Part shown: one piece after another, positions 38,347-48,677 of the stretch
Layout: each line of letters begins with the position of its first letter
How positions within the stretch are numbered: position 1 is the first letter of the stretch
NCBI RefSeq assembly: GCF_000252165.1
Contig: NZ_BAET01000013.1
Coordinates: forward strand, 1 to 64,000
Length of the DNA stretch: 64,000 bases
Origin: Glaciecola punicea ACAM 611
GTDB lineage: Bacteria > Pseudomonadota > Gammaproteobacteria > Enterobacterales > Alteromonadaceae
Reading direction: 5' to 3'
Made by a program: the position numbers and the translations under genes
The notes under the pieces: model-generated
Seen by the model: only the letters and a program-made list of their open reading frames with translations
Told to the model about the DNA's origin: nothing
The model's database searches: none

Positions 38347-40803
38347 ATGCAATTTCAAAAAATTCGTAAATACCGGCTGCCTATGCTCATTGCCGCTACG
38401 CTAACAAGCACCCTAGGACTCACTGGGTGTTTGAATGACGACAATGATCCACCCATTAATATTGTGGTACCACCACCGCCAGCGCCTGTGTTTGCGGCCG
38501 AAATTACCCGCACCCAATTTGGCATTCCGCATATTACTGCGCAAGACTACAAAGGCTTAGGGTATGGCTTAGGGTATGCGTTTGCAAGCGATAACATTTG
38601 TTCCTTTGCGCAAGAAATTGTTGTAGCAAATGGCACCAGTGCCTTAAACCTCGAGGCCAGCGTAGGCAATATCAACCGAGACGTTTTTTACACCTGGTAT
38701 AACGAGCCTAGTCGGCGTCAAGCCTTGTTAGGTATGCAAGAGCCGCAGGTGCGCGACGCTATTATAGGATATGCAGCTGGCTATAGTCGCTATTTACGCG
38801 ACACCGGCGTAGACAACATAGATCCAGCCTGCGCGGGCGAAACATGGGTGACTGAAATTGACGAGATGGACTTAGCCGCGGTCTATAATAAAGGCAATTT
38901 ACGCGGCGGATTATCAAACTTTGTTGCGCCTATTGTGTTAGCTGCACCGCCAGCGCCAAGTGGTAATTCAGCCCCGTCAAAAAGAGATGTTCCTGCTTTT
39001 GATATGACTCGAATTAATGTCTTAGAAGGCGGCAGTAACGCCTATGCATTAGGCTCTGACGTGACCGAAAACGGCAGTGGTATGCTGTATGGCAACCCGC
39101 ATGAACCTTGGCTGGGTGTGCAGCGTTTTTATGAATTTCACTTAACAATACCCGGTGAAATTGACGTTATGGGCGCCGCTCAACAAGGCCAGCCCTTTGT
39201 GAATATTGGCTTTAACAAAGATGTTGCGTGGAGTCATACAGTGTCTACCGCCAAGCGCTTTACGCTGTATCAGCTGCAGCTAATGCCCGACAACCCTCTG
39301 CAGTACCAGTACCTAAATGAAGCGGGTGAAACGGAGCAGCGTGATATATCCAAAGTAGAGGTAAGTATTGACCTGCCCGGCGGTGCAGCGCACACCGGGG
39401 CGGTGTATTTGTCGCACTTTGGACCTATGTTGGCGGCCAACTTTGTGAATGGCGCACTTCCTGCTTGGGGAACCTTTAATTTAGCCTTTGCGATACGCGA
39501 TGCTTCTTCTGAAAACCCGCGGGCCATTAACCAATGGCATTCAATGAATAAGGCCACCAGCTCGCAAGACCTACTTGACCGCATGAAAACAACCCTTGGA
39601 CTTCCGTTTGTAAACACCATAGCGGTCGACAAAGACGGCAATGCGCTTTACACCGACTTGTCTACGGTGCCTCACGTGACTAGCGCTAAATTTGCGAGTT
39701 GCGTGGGCGCTAATCCCGCTTTGCAAGCCTTAGTGGCCGTTGGAATACCTGCGCTCGACGGCAGTACAGCGGCCTGCGAATGGGGCAGCGATGCTGATTC
39801 ACCGCAAGCAGGTATTTTTGGCGGCGGTAATTTACCGTTTTTGTTGAATACAAGCTATTCAAGCAACTCTAACGACAGCTATTGGATGAGTAATCCAGAC
39901 AGCACCTTAGACCAGGAGTTCTCCCCTTTACTACGCCGCAATTTAATCGCAAGGCCTGGTGTGTCAGTAGCTGCAGCGTCTCCTCGACTCTTGCGTACGC
40001 GTATGGGTGTTATTCAAGTACAAGAACGCTTAAGTGGCGAAGACGGGCTTGGCGGGAATAAATTCAGCTTGCGTAAATTACAAGAAATAGGCTTCAGCAA
40101 CCGCAACTACGCCGCTGAACTGGTGTTAGACGATGTGCTTGCTGACTGTAGTGCAAATTCGCTTATGCCCTTAAGCGATGGCGGCACTGTTGATGCCACT
40201 CAGGCCTGCGATATTTTGGCCAGATGGGATCGTGCAAATAACGTGGGCAGCAGGGGAGCGCATGTGTTTAGAGAGTTTTCTCGCAGCGTTGATTTTGAGG
40301 GAAATATTGAAACCGCCTTTAGTGTGCCGTTTAATGAAGCCGACCCGGTAAACACGCCGCGTGGATTAATCGTAAATAACCGAACTCGCACCGCCTTAGG
40401 CGACGCCATTGTGTACTTTGTTACGCGCAATGTGGCGCTAGACGAACAGCTTGGAAATTTGCAGTTTGACATAGATGTGGGTAATAACAATGAGCGTATT
40501 CCTATGCACGGCGGCAGAGGGCAAGAAGGCATATTCAATGTGCTGGCAACGCCAAGAGCCAACGCACAAGGTGAATATACACCGGTCACCGCAGGCCCCA
40601 CTTATATGCAAACCGTCACCTGGGACGCCAACGGGCCGGTAGCTGAAGCCTTACTCGGATTTTCCCAATCTGCAGATTTAACCAGTCCTTTTAATCGAGA
40701 TCAAACCAGACGTTATTCAGAGAAAAATTGGATTGCACTGCCGTTTAGTACCGCAGAAATAGCCGCCGATGCAATTGGCGATCCAATCCAACTAAGCGAG
40801 TAA
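38347..40803 (+). CDS. Penicillin acylase family protein (lipoprotein)
   Basis: 818-residue Ntn-hydrolase precursor. A lipobox (LTGC, Cys28) suggests membrane attachment. The alpha chain runs to the autocleavage site before Ser230 in LEGGSNAYALGSD; the beta chain follows, with the PHEPW and VAWSHTVS segments of the family. Such enzymes deacylate amides, including acyl-homoserine lactones, cyclic lipopeptides or beta-lactam side chains; the substrate cannot be read here. A Pro-rich linker (about 36-48) follows the lipobox. A strong terminator follows. Confidence 0.88.
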   Translation: MQFQKIRKYRLPMLIAATLTSTLGLTGCLNDDNDPPINIVVPPPPAPVFAAEITRTQFGIPHITAQDYKGLGYGLGYAFASDNICSFAQEIVVANGTSALNLEASVGNINRDVFYTWYNEPSRRQALLGMQEPQVRDAIIGYAAGYSRYLRDTGVDNIDPACAGETWVTEIDEMDLAAVYNKGNLRGGLSNFVAPIVLAAPPAPSGNSAPSKRDVPAFDMTRINVLEGGSNAYALGSDVTENGSGMLYGNPHEPWLGVQRFYEFHLTIPGEIDVMGAAQQGQPFVNIGFNKDVAWSHTVSTAKRFTLYQLQLMPDNPLQYQYLNEAGETEQRDISKVEVSIDLPGGAAHTGAVYLSHFGPMLAANFVNGALPAWGTFNLAFAIRDASSENPRAINQWHSMNKATSSQDLLDRMKTTLGLPFVNTIAVDKDGNALYTDLSTVPHVTSAKFASCVGANPALQALVAVGIPALDGSTAACEWGSDADSPQAGIFGGGNLPFLLNTSYSSNSNDSYWMSNPDSTLDQEFSPLLRRNLIARPGVSVAAASPRLLRTRMGVIQVQERLSGEDGLGGNKFSLRKLQEIGFSNRNYAAELVLDDVLADCSANSLMPLSDGGTVDATQACDILARWDRANNVGSRGAHVFREFSRSVDFEGNIETAFSVPFNEADPVNTPRGLIVNNRTRTALGDAIVYFVTRNVALDEQLGNLQFDIDVGNNNERIPMHGGRGQEGIFNVLATPRANAQGEYTPVTAGPTYMQTVTWDANGPVAEALLGFSQSADLTSPFNRDQTRRYSEKNWIALPFSTAEIAADAIGDPIQLSE

Positions 40804-40811
40804 GGCAGACG

Positions 40812-40837
40812 ATAAGGGCGCACGGGCGCCCTTATTT
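40812..40837 (+). terminator. Terminator of the acylase gene
   Basis: ATAAGGGCGC (40812-40821), loop ACGG and GCGCCCTTAT (40826-40835) followed by TT. Ten perfect pairs. Confidence 0.75.
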
Positions 40838-40935
40838 ACAGATGTTTAGGCAATGATTGCATGCGGTGATGAGCTTTACGCTAAGACCTTGCGTAGAAGA
40901 ATTTACGCTCAATTCTTCTTAAAGATCTAGTACTT

Positions 40936-41115
40936 ATGAAAAAGTATACTAATCTAATTGCTTCGTTTGCGCTGTTCACAGCAATAACGCTGGTTATTTA
41001 CATCGCGTTTAAGCTTGTTGCCGCCGGCTATTTTTTAACGGCCTTAATACCGATTGGTCTATTACTATTTGTTTTAGCCATCGGCATATGGCGCATCGCA
41101 AAGGACGACGATTAA
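40936..41115 (+). CDS. Two-helix small membrane protein (59 aa), unknown
   Basis: A 59-residue frame from ATG 40936. It has a short basic start (MKKY), two hydrophobic helices (about 5-27 and 30-50) with a Gly-Tyr turn, and a charged end (WRIAKDDD). No strong ribosome site is seen, but the composition is clearly protein-like and terminators bound it on both sides. No family is recognised. Confidence 0.55.
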   Translation: MKKYTNLIASFALFTAITLVIYIAFKLVAAGYFLTALIPIGLLLFVLAIGIWRIAKDDD

Positions 41116-41145
41116 GACATACCCAAACAACCAGGCAAAAAAATA

Positions 41146-41168
41146 GGGCGCTTAGTGCGCCCCATTTT
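41146..41168. terminator. Bidirectional terminator between small membrane protein and fadE
   Basis: GGGCGC (41146-41151), loop TTAGT and GCGCCC (41157-41162), flanked by A-rich sequence on the left and ATTTTCT on the right, so it can work for both convergent genes. Confidence 0.65.
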
Positions 41169-41215
41169 CTAATCTTCAATAAACTTGCTGTTTAAAAAGC
41201 CAACACAGGTGATGC

Positions 41216-43489
41216 TTAGGCAGCATTAGCCTTTATGTCAGCTTCTTTTTGCTCGCCATCTAGCGTAAAGTCATCTCTAATCTCAGCTGGAATAACATCC
41301 ATGTCGAAGGTGAATTCATCTACTCTTACCGATAATTTACGTTTCTCATTGTATTCTAGTAAAATGATTCTTTCCGCTTCGCTTACTTCGCCCTTCGCAA
41401 GCAACTGGTTTACCGCATTTTCAAACGATAAGAAAGGCACAATAGGCGCTTTTCTTAAGGCTTTTTGCACTCTGCTAAGCAGTGGCATAGCCGCATGCTT
41501 GGCTTTAAAGGCCTGTTCATTTATGTAGTTACCATCACCTTTCACTACATGCACCGCATGTGTAAGCTGCTTTTTAATGCTGCTATCGTTCATAGATACT
41601 GTAGACAGCTCGCGCACTAAGTCGTCGCTTATGCCGCGTACCGAGGAGCTATAGGTGTTAGTAAGTACACGCATTAACACTTTGGTGGCTACATTAGGGA
41701 AGTTATTCACAAAATTGACAATGGCCTTTTCGCCCTGCTGTAATGACCACTCCATTGCATACTGGAAGTAGGGCAGTGCTTCTTGGCGATTTTCAACGCG
41801 CTGCTCGTAAAAACGAATCGCTGCCATACCGGCATATACATAGCTGATGACGTCACCTAAGCGAGCAGACAACAACTCAGACTTTTTAAGTTCCCCGCCT
41901 AGCACTAATAAAGAGAAGTCCGCTAATGGCGCAAGTTTAGCAGAAAGTGCGTTTAAGCGTTTTTCGTATTTCACCACTTCAGGATAAACAGATTCAGACT
42001 TGCGAATGAAAGGCATGTAGCTGTTGCCTAAGCTTCTAAATGCATTTTTAGCGCTGAATTTAACCGTTTTGCCCAATACCTTGTTGAATTCTGCATCGGC
42101 GTTGCTGTCGCTAGAATGGATTAAGTCAACCATTTCTTTTAAGTGCGGGTGACAGCGCATCGCGCCCTGGCCAAATATCATTAGGTTACGCGTGAGTATG
42201 TTGGCGCCTTCAACCGTTATGGCAATAGGCAGTGCTGAGTAGCCGTTGGCCAAAGTATTTTGTGGTCCACGTTGAATGGCTTTACCTGCCTGCACGTCCA
42301 TAGCTTGGTTTAATACATCGCGGCCAAGTTCGGTCATGTGATATTTTGCAATGGCGGTCACTACAGCTGGTGTTAGGCCTTCGCCTAATCCTTCTGTGGT
42401 CAGCACGCGCATCGATTCTAACAAAAATGTTTTGCCTGCAATATCGGCTAGTTTTTCTTGAATCCCTTCAAAGCGACCAACTGGCACGCCAAACTGTTCA
42501 CGTATAAAGGAATACTCAGAGGTAGACTTAAACGCTGACTGAGCCGTTGCCACGCCCATTGCAGGCAGTGATATACCACGGCCGGCGCCTAAACAGCTCA
42601 CCAGCATTTGCCAGCCTTTACCAATGTTCTTTTGGCCACCAATAATAAAGTCCATGGGAATGAATACATCCTTACCGCGGGTGGTGCCGTTGTAGAAACG
42701 CACGCCCATAGGATCGTGTCTGTTGCCAAGTTCAACGCCAGGGTGAGACTTTGGTAATAATGCGCACGTAATGCCCAGTTCAAGTTTGTCACCTAGCAAA
42801 TGCTCAGGGTCGAATACTTTAAAGGCTAAGCCTAAGACGGTCGCAATAGGAGCAAGAGTTATGTAGCGCTTGTCCCATGTTACGTTTAAGCCAAGTACTT
42901 CTTCCCCTTTATGCATGCCTTTAGTGACTATGCCTGCGTCTGGAATAGAGCCTGCGTCAGAGCCTGCTTCTGGGCCAGTAAGGGCGAAACACGGAATGTC
43001 GTCGCCAATTGCTAGACTTGGCAACCAATGGTTTTGCTGTGCTTCGGTGCCGTAATGCATTAATAATTCGCCCGGGCCTAAAGAATTAGGTACCATGACA
43101 GTAACGGCGATTGCGCCACTTTTCGTTGCAATCATGGTGACAATAGTAGAGTTTGCATACGGGCTGAACTCTAAACCACCAAATTTCTTTGGAATAATCA
43201 TTGAGAAGAATTTCTGCTTGCCTAAGAAGCTAAGAATATCTTCAGGAATGTGTTCACCATTTTGCAATTCAAAATCGTCAATCATTTCTAGTAAGGTTTT
43301 GACCGGTCCGTCAATAAATGCTTGCTCTTGTGCGCTTAATTTTGCTTGTGGAAGCGCACGAAGAGCGGCCATGTCGGGCTTGCCTTGGTAAATTGAAGAT
43401 TCTATCCAAACGTCGCCCGCATCTAGAGCTTCTTGCTCAGTAATTGAAATTGGGGGCAATACTTTTTTAAGATTGGTTCTAATACTCAT
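41216..43489 (-). CDS. fadE: Acyl-CoA dehydrogenase FadE-like
   Basis: 757 residues, close to the long FadE class (E. coli FadE is ~814), catalysing the first step of fatty acid beta-oxidation. The dehydrogenase core holds FALTGPEAGSDAGSIPDAG, the NVTWDKRYITLAPIA beta-domain, and the VQAGKAIQRGPQN and YSALPIAITVEGANILTRNLMIFGQGA region in place of the usual C-terminal motif. A C-terminal DUF1974-type extension (about 470-757) completes it. Unlike FadE of E. coli no N-terminal membrane helices are seen. Upstream is a 373-bp gap with no clear operator. Confidence 0.88.
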   Translation of the reverse strand: MSIRTNLKKVLPPISITEQEALDAGDVWIESSIYQGKPDMAALRALPQAKLSAQEQAFIDGPVKTLLEMIDDFELQNGEHIPEDILSFLGKQKFFSMIIPKKFGGLEFSPYANSTIVTMIATKSGAIAVTVMVPNSLGPGELLMHYGTEAQQNHWLPSLAIGDDIPCFALTGPEAGSDAGSIPDAGIVTKGMHKGEEVLGLNVTWDKRYITLAPIATVLGLAFKVFDPEHLLGDKLELGITCALLPKSHPGVELGNRHDPMGVRFYNGTTRGKDVFIPMDFIIGGQKNIGKGWQMLVSCLGAGRGISLPAMGVATAQSAFKSTSEYSFIREQFGVPVGRFEGIQEKLADIAGKTFLLESMRVLTTEGLGEGLTPAVVTAIAKYHMTELGRDVLNQAMDVQAGKAIQRGPQNTLANGYSALPIAITVEGANILTRNLMIFGQGAMRCHPHLKEMVDLIHSSDSNADAEFNKVLGKTVKFSAKNAFRSLGNSYMPFIRKSESVYPEVVKYEKRLNALSAKLAPLADFSLLVLGGELKKSELLSARLGDVISYVYAGMAAIRFYEQRVENRQEALPYFQYAMEWSLQQGEKAIVNFVNNFPNVATKVLMRVLTNTYSSSVRGISDDLVRELSTVSMNDSSIKKQLTHAVHVVKGDGNYINEQAFKAKHAAMPLLSRVQKALRKAPIVPFLSFENAVNQLLAKGEVSEAERIILLEYNEKRKLSVRVDEFTFDMDVIPAEIRDDFTLDGEQKEADIKANAA

Positions 43490-43934
43490 AATTTATTCAT
43501 CCACTCATCTGACCAGTTAGAATTATAGTTGAACATAATTTTGCTTCAAGGTCAAAACAATCTTCAAGGCCTGCGCAGGACACCAACATTTAACAGTATA
43601 AAAAAGCTTACAGGGCACACGAATAAGCGCTCAAGAGGCTAGCGTAATATGCGAGTTTGATGACAACCAAACCGTTTTAGTTAGACTGCGCTTCAACTTT
43701 TAACAAGCCCAGCGTATTTTATTGTTTGCAAGACTAACCCTTATGATGGCGATTTAAGTTTAGGGCTTAATTATGTTATATTTTGCATATTGGCTTAAGT
43801 GATCTCTTTATGGCAAGTGCCGTTGATACAAGTAACGAGTCTGACTTAAGCAAAGGTTAAGCGTGAATAAGCATGGTTGGGCAATATGTCATCGCCTTAC
43901 TAAACGCTTTTATATTTATGCAAGTGGGGAAATT
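43490..43934. other. Intergenic gap between fadE and small gene
   Basis: 445 bp between divergent genes. AT-rich, with no frame above about 25 codons that looks like protein, and no repeat or strong hairpin. It should hold the two promoters; a fatty acid regulator site for fadE may be here but no consensus was recognised. Confidence 0.4.
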
Positions 43935-44192
43935 ATGAAAAATGAGCTAGACAGTAAGTTTTTACTAACAGTATTTGAAAAAATTAGACTAAACGGAAAA
44001 AAAGAGGACGAAAAGTACTCGCTTGAAGGCGTAATAGCATTCACAGATTTTGACGGCTACACCTTATTCATCGAAGACGCTCTGGTGAAGCTTAGTTTCG
44101 GCTTTCATAATCAATATCATTTCGATTATGCCTCGAGCCGTCACTTCGACGCGTTCGAAAAGAAGCTGAAAAATATAGTGGCGAAGTACTAA
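43935..44192 (+). CDS. Small conserved-looking protein (85 aa), unknown
   Basis: ATG 43935 follows GGGGA at good spacing and gives 85 residues; the upstream GTG 43863 would add 24 poorly protein-like residues. The product is hydrophilic and aromatic-rich (SFGFHNQYHFDYASSRHFDAF). It reminds me of a small gammaproteobacterial family of unknown function (possibly DUF3081), but that is a weak recollection. No partner genes suggest a role. Confidence 0.55.
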   Translation: MKNELDSKFLLTVFEKIRLNGKKEDEKYSLEGVIAFTDFDGYTLFIEDALVKLSFGFHNQYHFDYASSRHFDAFEKKLKNIVAKY

Positions 44193-44319
44193 GCTTAAAT
44201 AAGAGGCGTTTCTCATTATAGGTAAATAGTTATAGGTGGTAGGCAAATAGGCATTATTGTAAACTACAGGAATAGTTTATCATGTTCGCGTAAACGAACA
44301 TTCGTATAAAGGAAGCATA

Positions 44320-45306
44320 TTGTCTACATCGCCTGAAGCGCGGCTTACTCCATCATTATCGGCGTCTCCCAGCATAAAAAAAGTGATTGCACCTAAGTTC
44401 TCTTGGCGCTTTTTGTTGCCCAATTATTGGCTAATTTGGTTTGGCGTGCTCATTTTATATAGCCTGACGTGGCTACCCTTTGGTCTTATTAAAATGTTAG
44501 GTTTGGGCTTTGGGAAGGTAATTAAGCGAGTTGCGCCAAAACGCGTGAAAGTGGCAAGGCGCAATCTTGAACTTTGTTTTAAAGACTGGTCAAGTGCGCA
44601 TGTAGAAGCGGTAATAAACGCCAATATTAATAGAACCGGCATGGCATTGTTTGAAACTGCAATGGGCTGGTGGTGGCCAAGCTGGCGCGTGCAAAAGCAC
44701 TGTACAGTAGAGGGCTACGAGGCAGTTCAAGAAGTATTAGACAGCGGTAAGGGAGTGTTTGGACTGGCCCTACATAACGTAAATCTAGAAATGGCGTGTA
44801 GAGGCCTAGGTTACAAACACAAATCAATTGCCTTTTATCGCAAGCATAACAATCCACTAATTGATTATTTACAATATAAAGGACGCACCCGCTCAAATAA
44901 ATATTTTATAGATAAACGCAACGCTAAAGCGCTTATTCAGGCGATGAACGCGGGCGAGCTGTGCTTATATTTGCCCGATCAAGACTATGGTGCTAAGCAG
45001 TCTTTGTTTGTGCCTTTTGGCGGGGTCAGTAAAACTGCTACTACCGGCGCTACCCTCATGTTTGCTAGTAGAACCGACGCAGTGCCGTTTCTTATTACCT
45101 CGCAATACACAAATACAGGCTATGTGATTAAGTTTGTTTCAGCTCTTGAATACCTTGCCGATAAACAACTTAGTAAAGAAGAAGCGTTAACATTGCTCAA
45201 TGCTGATATTTTAAAAGCCATTGAGCAGCAGCCTGAGAGTTACCTATGGATGCATAAACGTTTTAAAACGCGTCCAAGCGATGCGCCTGAATCACTTTAT
45301 AAATAA
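44320..45306 (+). CDS. LpxL/HtrB-family lipid A acyltransferase
   Basis: 328 residues. The start is a TTG at 44320, supported by AAAGGAAG just before it and by no usable ATG nearby. A membrane segment (about 36-58) precedes the acyltransferase domain, with His152 to Glu157 in LALHNVNLEMA as the HX4E catalytic pair, a YRKHNNPLID segment and LPDQDYG. Adds a secondary acyl chain to lipid A at the inner membrane. It is followed by glnE on the other strand. LpxL, LpxM and LpxP cannot be told apart here. Confidence 0.85.
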   Translation: MSTSPEARLTPSLSASPSIKKVIAPKFSWRFLLPNYWLIWFGVLILYSLTWLPFGLIKMLGLGFGKVIKRVAPKRVKVARRNLELCFKDWSSAHVEAVINANINRTGMALFETAMGWWWPSWRVQKHCTVEGYEAVQEVLDSGKGVFGLALHNVNLEMACRGLGYKHKSIAFYRKHNNPLIDYLQYKGRTRSNKYFIDKRNAKALIQAMNAGELCLYLPDQDYGAKQSLFVPFGGVSKTATTGATLMFASRTDAVPFLITSQYTNTGYVIKFVSALEYLADKQLSKEEALTLLNADILKAIEQQPESYLWMHKRFKTRPSDAPESLYK

Positions 45307-45508
45307 TCATTACGCCTTAAGCTTACCGTAATTGCTAGTAAAGTAGCGGCAGCGCTTAAGTCATTACCGTGCGCTAGTCGGATTATTTACGCAATAATTG
45401 CTAAAAAAGTAATGGATCCTTTCAGTCTTATTAACAGCGCCGTTAGAGCAATTGGCAAGAAAATTACTATAAAGTTAGTCGCGCAACAGTGCTAAAAATT
45501 AAGATAGT

Positions 45509-48500
45509 TTACCCAAACAAGGTATCGAAAACGTGCTGTACGTCTTTAAGGCTTTGTACCAGCTTCTTACTTAATTTATCCCCGCCGCGAACCAGCTTTC
45601 TATTGGCCAACTGTACTCTGTGCGTGGCATGGCGCAAGGTTAAATAGGCGTTTGTTAGGTTTTTCATCTGGGTATCATCAATTGTATCAATGGATTGCAA
45701 AGATTCAAGCAGGCGCAAGTTATCTGACCATTTTGTTATTTGAGGCTGCTTATGGGCGTTGGCTAAAATCCAGAATTGCACCATAAACTCAACGTCTACT
45801 ATGCCGCCCCTAGTTTGCTTTATATCGATGAGATCAGGTATTTTAGACTCTAAGTGGCTGCGCATTTTTTCACGCATCTCTAGCACCTGTTGTTTAAGTT
45901 CGCGGTTGTCTCGCTGTTTGCACAGTATTGCATGGCGAATTTGGTCAAATTTTAAGGCCAGGCTCGCGTTTCCAACCACTACGCGGCTTCTAACTAAAGC
46001 TTGATGCTCCCAGGTCCAGGCGTCTGTTTCTTGATAGCGTTCAAAGGTGTCGATATGACTCACCAGCAGGCCAGAATTGCCAGAAGGGCGCAAGCGTAAG
46101 TCTATGTCGTATAAAATACCGTTGTAGGTTTTGGTGGTGCATATATGGCAAATTCGCTGCACGAGCTTGATATAAAACTCTTGGTTTGATATTTGTTTAC
46201 GCGTGCCGGTATTGTCTGTACTAAGCGACAGGTCGGCGTTGTGCGTAAATACAATATCAAGATCTGAGTCATAGCTTAGCTCAATGCCACCAAACTTGCC
46301 GTAGGCGATTAGGGCTAGCTGTTTCGTTTCGCCCGATGGCAAAATAGCGTGCCCAAATAGGCTCACAATTTGCTGCCAGGCCAAATCAATCACCTGCTGC
46401 ATAATGACTTCGGCCAGCAGCGTTAGCTTGTCGCTAACTTGATTAATCGCTAAGGTGCCCGATATGTCAGCCGCGGCGATACGAAGCTGGTTGGTGTGTT
46501 TAAATTCGCGCAGCCGGTCCATGATTTGTTCTTCGTCTTTTACATCAACCCTAAGCATAAATTGACGAAGTTGATCTGCGCACTGGTCTTTGTATTGGGC
46601 TAAAGAAAGCGCGTTTTTGTCTAGATAAAGCGGGTGTAGCAACTCGTCAAGCAATATAGGATATTGGGCAATTTGCTGGGCTACCCAAAGGCTTTTTTTA
46701 CACAGGTGCAGCAAACGGTGACGCACCTGAGGGTACTCAAGTAGCAAATCGATGTACGTAACACGCCCGCTGATCGTTTGTAAAATGTAAAACACACCTT
46801 GGGCTTGGTCGGTAAATACGTCGTCGTCAAATTCACCTTCAACAAGGACCATTTCACACAGCAATAGCGGCATTAGTTTATTGATCGAATTAAGGGCGCG
46901 TGGGCTTACCCCAGCGCGTTCGGTTTTTTTCTTGAATTTTAAGATATGGTCAATAAAGATTACAGCGGCTTCTTCATTTAATTGCTCTTCAAGCGCTTCA
47001 ATAGCTTCTTCTTTTTGCAGTGAGAGCTGCCAAATATCGTCAAGCGCATCTGCTATTAATGAATGAGCGTGTGTATTTACCGCGTTACTGGTATCACTTT
47101 CGTCACCGGCGTCACTGGCGTTGTTGCGTTTATCAGCGGCTGCACGAATACTAGGGGCTTGGAGTTTATTTGCGTCATTCACAATACTGTTAAAAACCAG
47201 ATGGATGCGCGCCATACAGCCACTTATATTGGCCCTTGACTGCGCATAGTCGCTATCGCCTAATAGTGTGCGTAAACGCGCTTGATTGTCGCGCACGCTG
47301 GCTTCGTCGCTTTTACTGCTAAAATGGGGCAGTGTTTGCGTTTGCTCGTCATTGAATATTTGTAAATAATGTTCAACCTGGCGTAAGTATAAGTAGTCAT
47401 CCTTAAGCTGGCGCATATCTACATCACCGGTGAGCGCCGAGCTTTGCACCGCCTGCATCGACGCTAATATAGAGCTTAATTGGCAATTGAGATGCCTGCC
47501 GGCATGAATTAGCTGCAGGCTTTGTATAAAGAACTCTACCTCTCTAATGCCGCCTTCGCCGAGCTTAATATTGTGGTTAATTTGCCGGCGCCGCACTTCT
47601 TTTTCTATCAAACCTTTCATTTCGCGAATAGATTCAATGGTGGTGAAGTCGATATATTTTCGGTAAACAAAGGGTCTTATAATATCATGCAGGCTCTGGT
47701 TGTAAGGAGTGTCATTTACAATGCGCATTTTTTGCATGGCAAAGCGCTCCCACTGGCGGCCTTGCTCTTGGTAGTAGCTTTCAAGTGCGCTAAACGGCAG
47801 CACCAGTGGACCGCTGTCTCCCATTGGCCTTAGGCGCATGTCTACTCGGTAGGCGAAGGCGTCTTGGGTTATTTGGTCTAGCATGGTAATCAGTTTTTGT
47901 GCCAAACGGGTAAAAAACACTTGGTGTTCTATCGACTTCTTACTGACTGTGTGGCCTTGCGTTTCGCCTTGTTCTGGGTAGGTGAAAATAAGGTCAATGT
48001 CAGATGAAAAGTTAAGCTCGTTACCGCCTAGCTTGCCCATTGCTATGATTAACAATGGCTGATTGTTTTGAGGCGCGCCATAGCGCTTGCATAAAGCAGC
48101 ATATAGACAGTTATGGGCGGCGTTAATAATGCTATTGGCGAGTCGTGACACCGCTAGCAAGGAAGTTTCAATGCTTTGCAATTTATGAATATCAAAAAAT
48201 GCAATTTCTAACATGTGAATGTGGCGGAAACGGCGCACCAAAGTGCCAGCTTCAATCTCTAAAGCTTGCGGCGTGGGCGCGGTATCTGAAAGCGCAGATA
48301 GTTGCTCACTTAACTGCCGATGCGCGCTGGTATAGAAAGAAATATCGATCAAGTTTCCTGGTGTACTTACACTCTCAAACGCGCTATTTATGTTGCTTAA
48401 AATTTGCGAAAAAGCATGTGGATACTGCAATGCCACTTTTTTAATGAAGTCACTGTAGGCAAACGCGGTCACTATTTTGTCTTCATAGCGTAGCAGTAAT

Positions 48501-48580
48501 TCGATTGGCAAAGCTTGCTCAATAAAATTTTGCTCTAGTAGTCCAAAATCAGTGCTGGCTTGTTGTAATTGTTTTTCCAT
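45509..48580 (-). CDS. glnE: Glutamine synthetase adenylyltransferase/deadenylase
   Basis: 1023 residues from ATG 48580, chosen over the TTG at 48643 because of an AAAGAAG stretch. GlnE adenylylates and deadenylylates glutamine synthetase in response to PII. Both nucleotidyltransferase domains are seen: the deadenylase site GGNELNFSSDIDLIFTYP and the adenylylase site GGIELSYDSDLDIVF, plus GSGREG-like LRLRPSGNSG. It is longer than the ~945 residues of E. coli; part of the excess is an Asp/Asn/Ser-rich insertion (47068-47165) between the halves. Confidence 0.92.
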   Translation of the reverse strand: MEKQLQQASTDFGLLEQNFIEQALPIELLLRYEDKIVTAFAYSDFIKKVALQYPHAFSQILSNINSAFESVSTPGNLIDISFYTSAHRQLSEQLSALSDTAPTPQALEIEAGTLVRRFRHIHMLEIAFFDIHKLQSIETSLLAVSRLANSIINAAHNCLYAALCKRYGAPQNNQPLLIIAMGKLGGNELNFSSDIDLIFTYPEQGETQGHTVSKKSIEHQVFFTRLAQKLITMLDQITQDAFAYRVDMRLRPMGDSGPLVLPFSALESYYQEQGRQWERFAMQKMRIVNDTPYNQSLHDIIRPFVYRKYIDFTTIESIREMKGLIEKEVRRRQINHNIKLGEGGIREVEFFIQSLQLIHAGRHLNCQLSSILASMQAVQSSALTGDVDMRQLKDDYLYLRQVEHYLQIFNDEQTQTLPHFSSKSDEASVRDNQARLRTLLGDSDYAQSRANISGCMARIHLVFNSIVNDANKLQAPSIRAAADKRNNASDAGDESDTSNAVNTHAHSLIADALDDIWQLSLQKEEAIEALEEQLNEEAAVIFIDHILKFKKKTERAGVSPRALNSINKLMPLLLCEMVLVEGEFDDDVFTDQAQGVFYILQTISGRVTYIDLLLEYPQVRHRLLHLCKKSLWVAQQIAQYPILLDELLHPLYLDKNALSLAQYKDQCADQLRQFMLRVDVKDEEQIMDRLREFKHTNQLRIAAADISGTLAINQVSDKLTLLAEVIMQQVIDLAWQQIVSLFGHAILPSGETKQLALIAYGKFGGIELSYDSDLDIVFTHNADLSLSTDNTGTRKQISNQEFYIKLVQRICHICTTKTYNGILYDIDLRLRPSGNSGLLVSHIDTFERYQETDAWTWEHQALVRSRVVVGNASLALKFDQIRHAILCKQRDNRELKQQVLEMREKMRSHLESKIPDLIDIKQTRGGIVDVEFMVQFWILANAHKQPQITKWSDNLRLLESLQSIDTIDDTQMKNLTNAYLTLRHATHRVQLANRKLVRGGDKLSKKLVQSLKDVQHVFDTLFG

Positions 48581-48677
48581 CGCTTCTTTCTCATTACAAT
48601 GCGTTAATACGCCGTGAGTAGTGTAAGCTAAAACCTCAGGCAATATCGAGAATAAATATAATAATAGGGTAGTAAGT

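Noticed and set aside
40200-40601. 133-codon minus-strand frame inside the acylase gene
   Set aside because: Antisense shadow of a conserved Ntn-hydrolase with no independent support.
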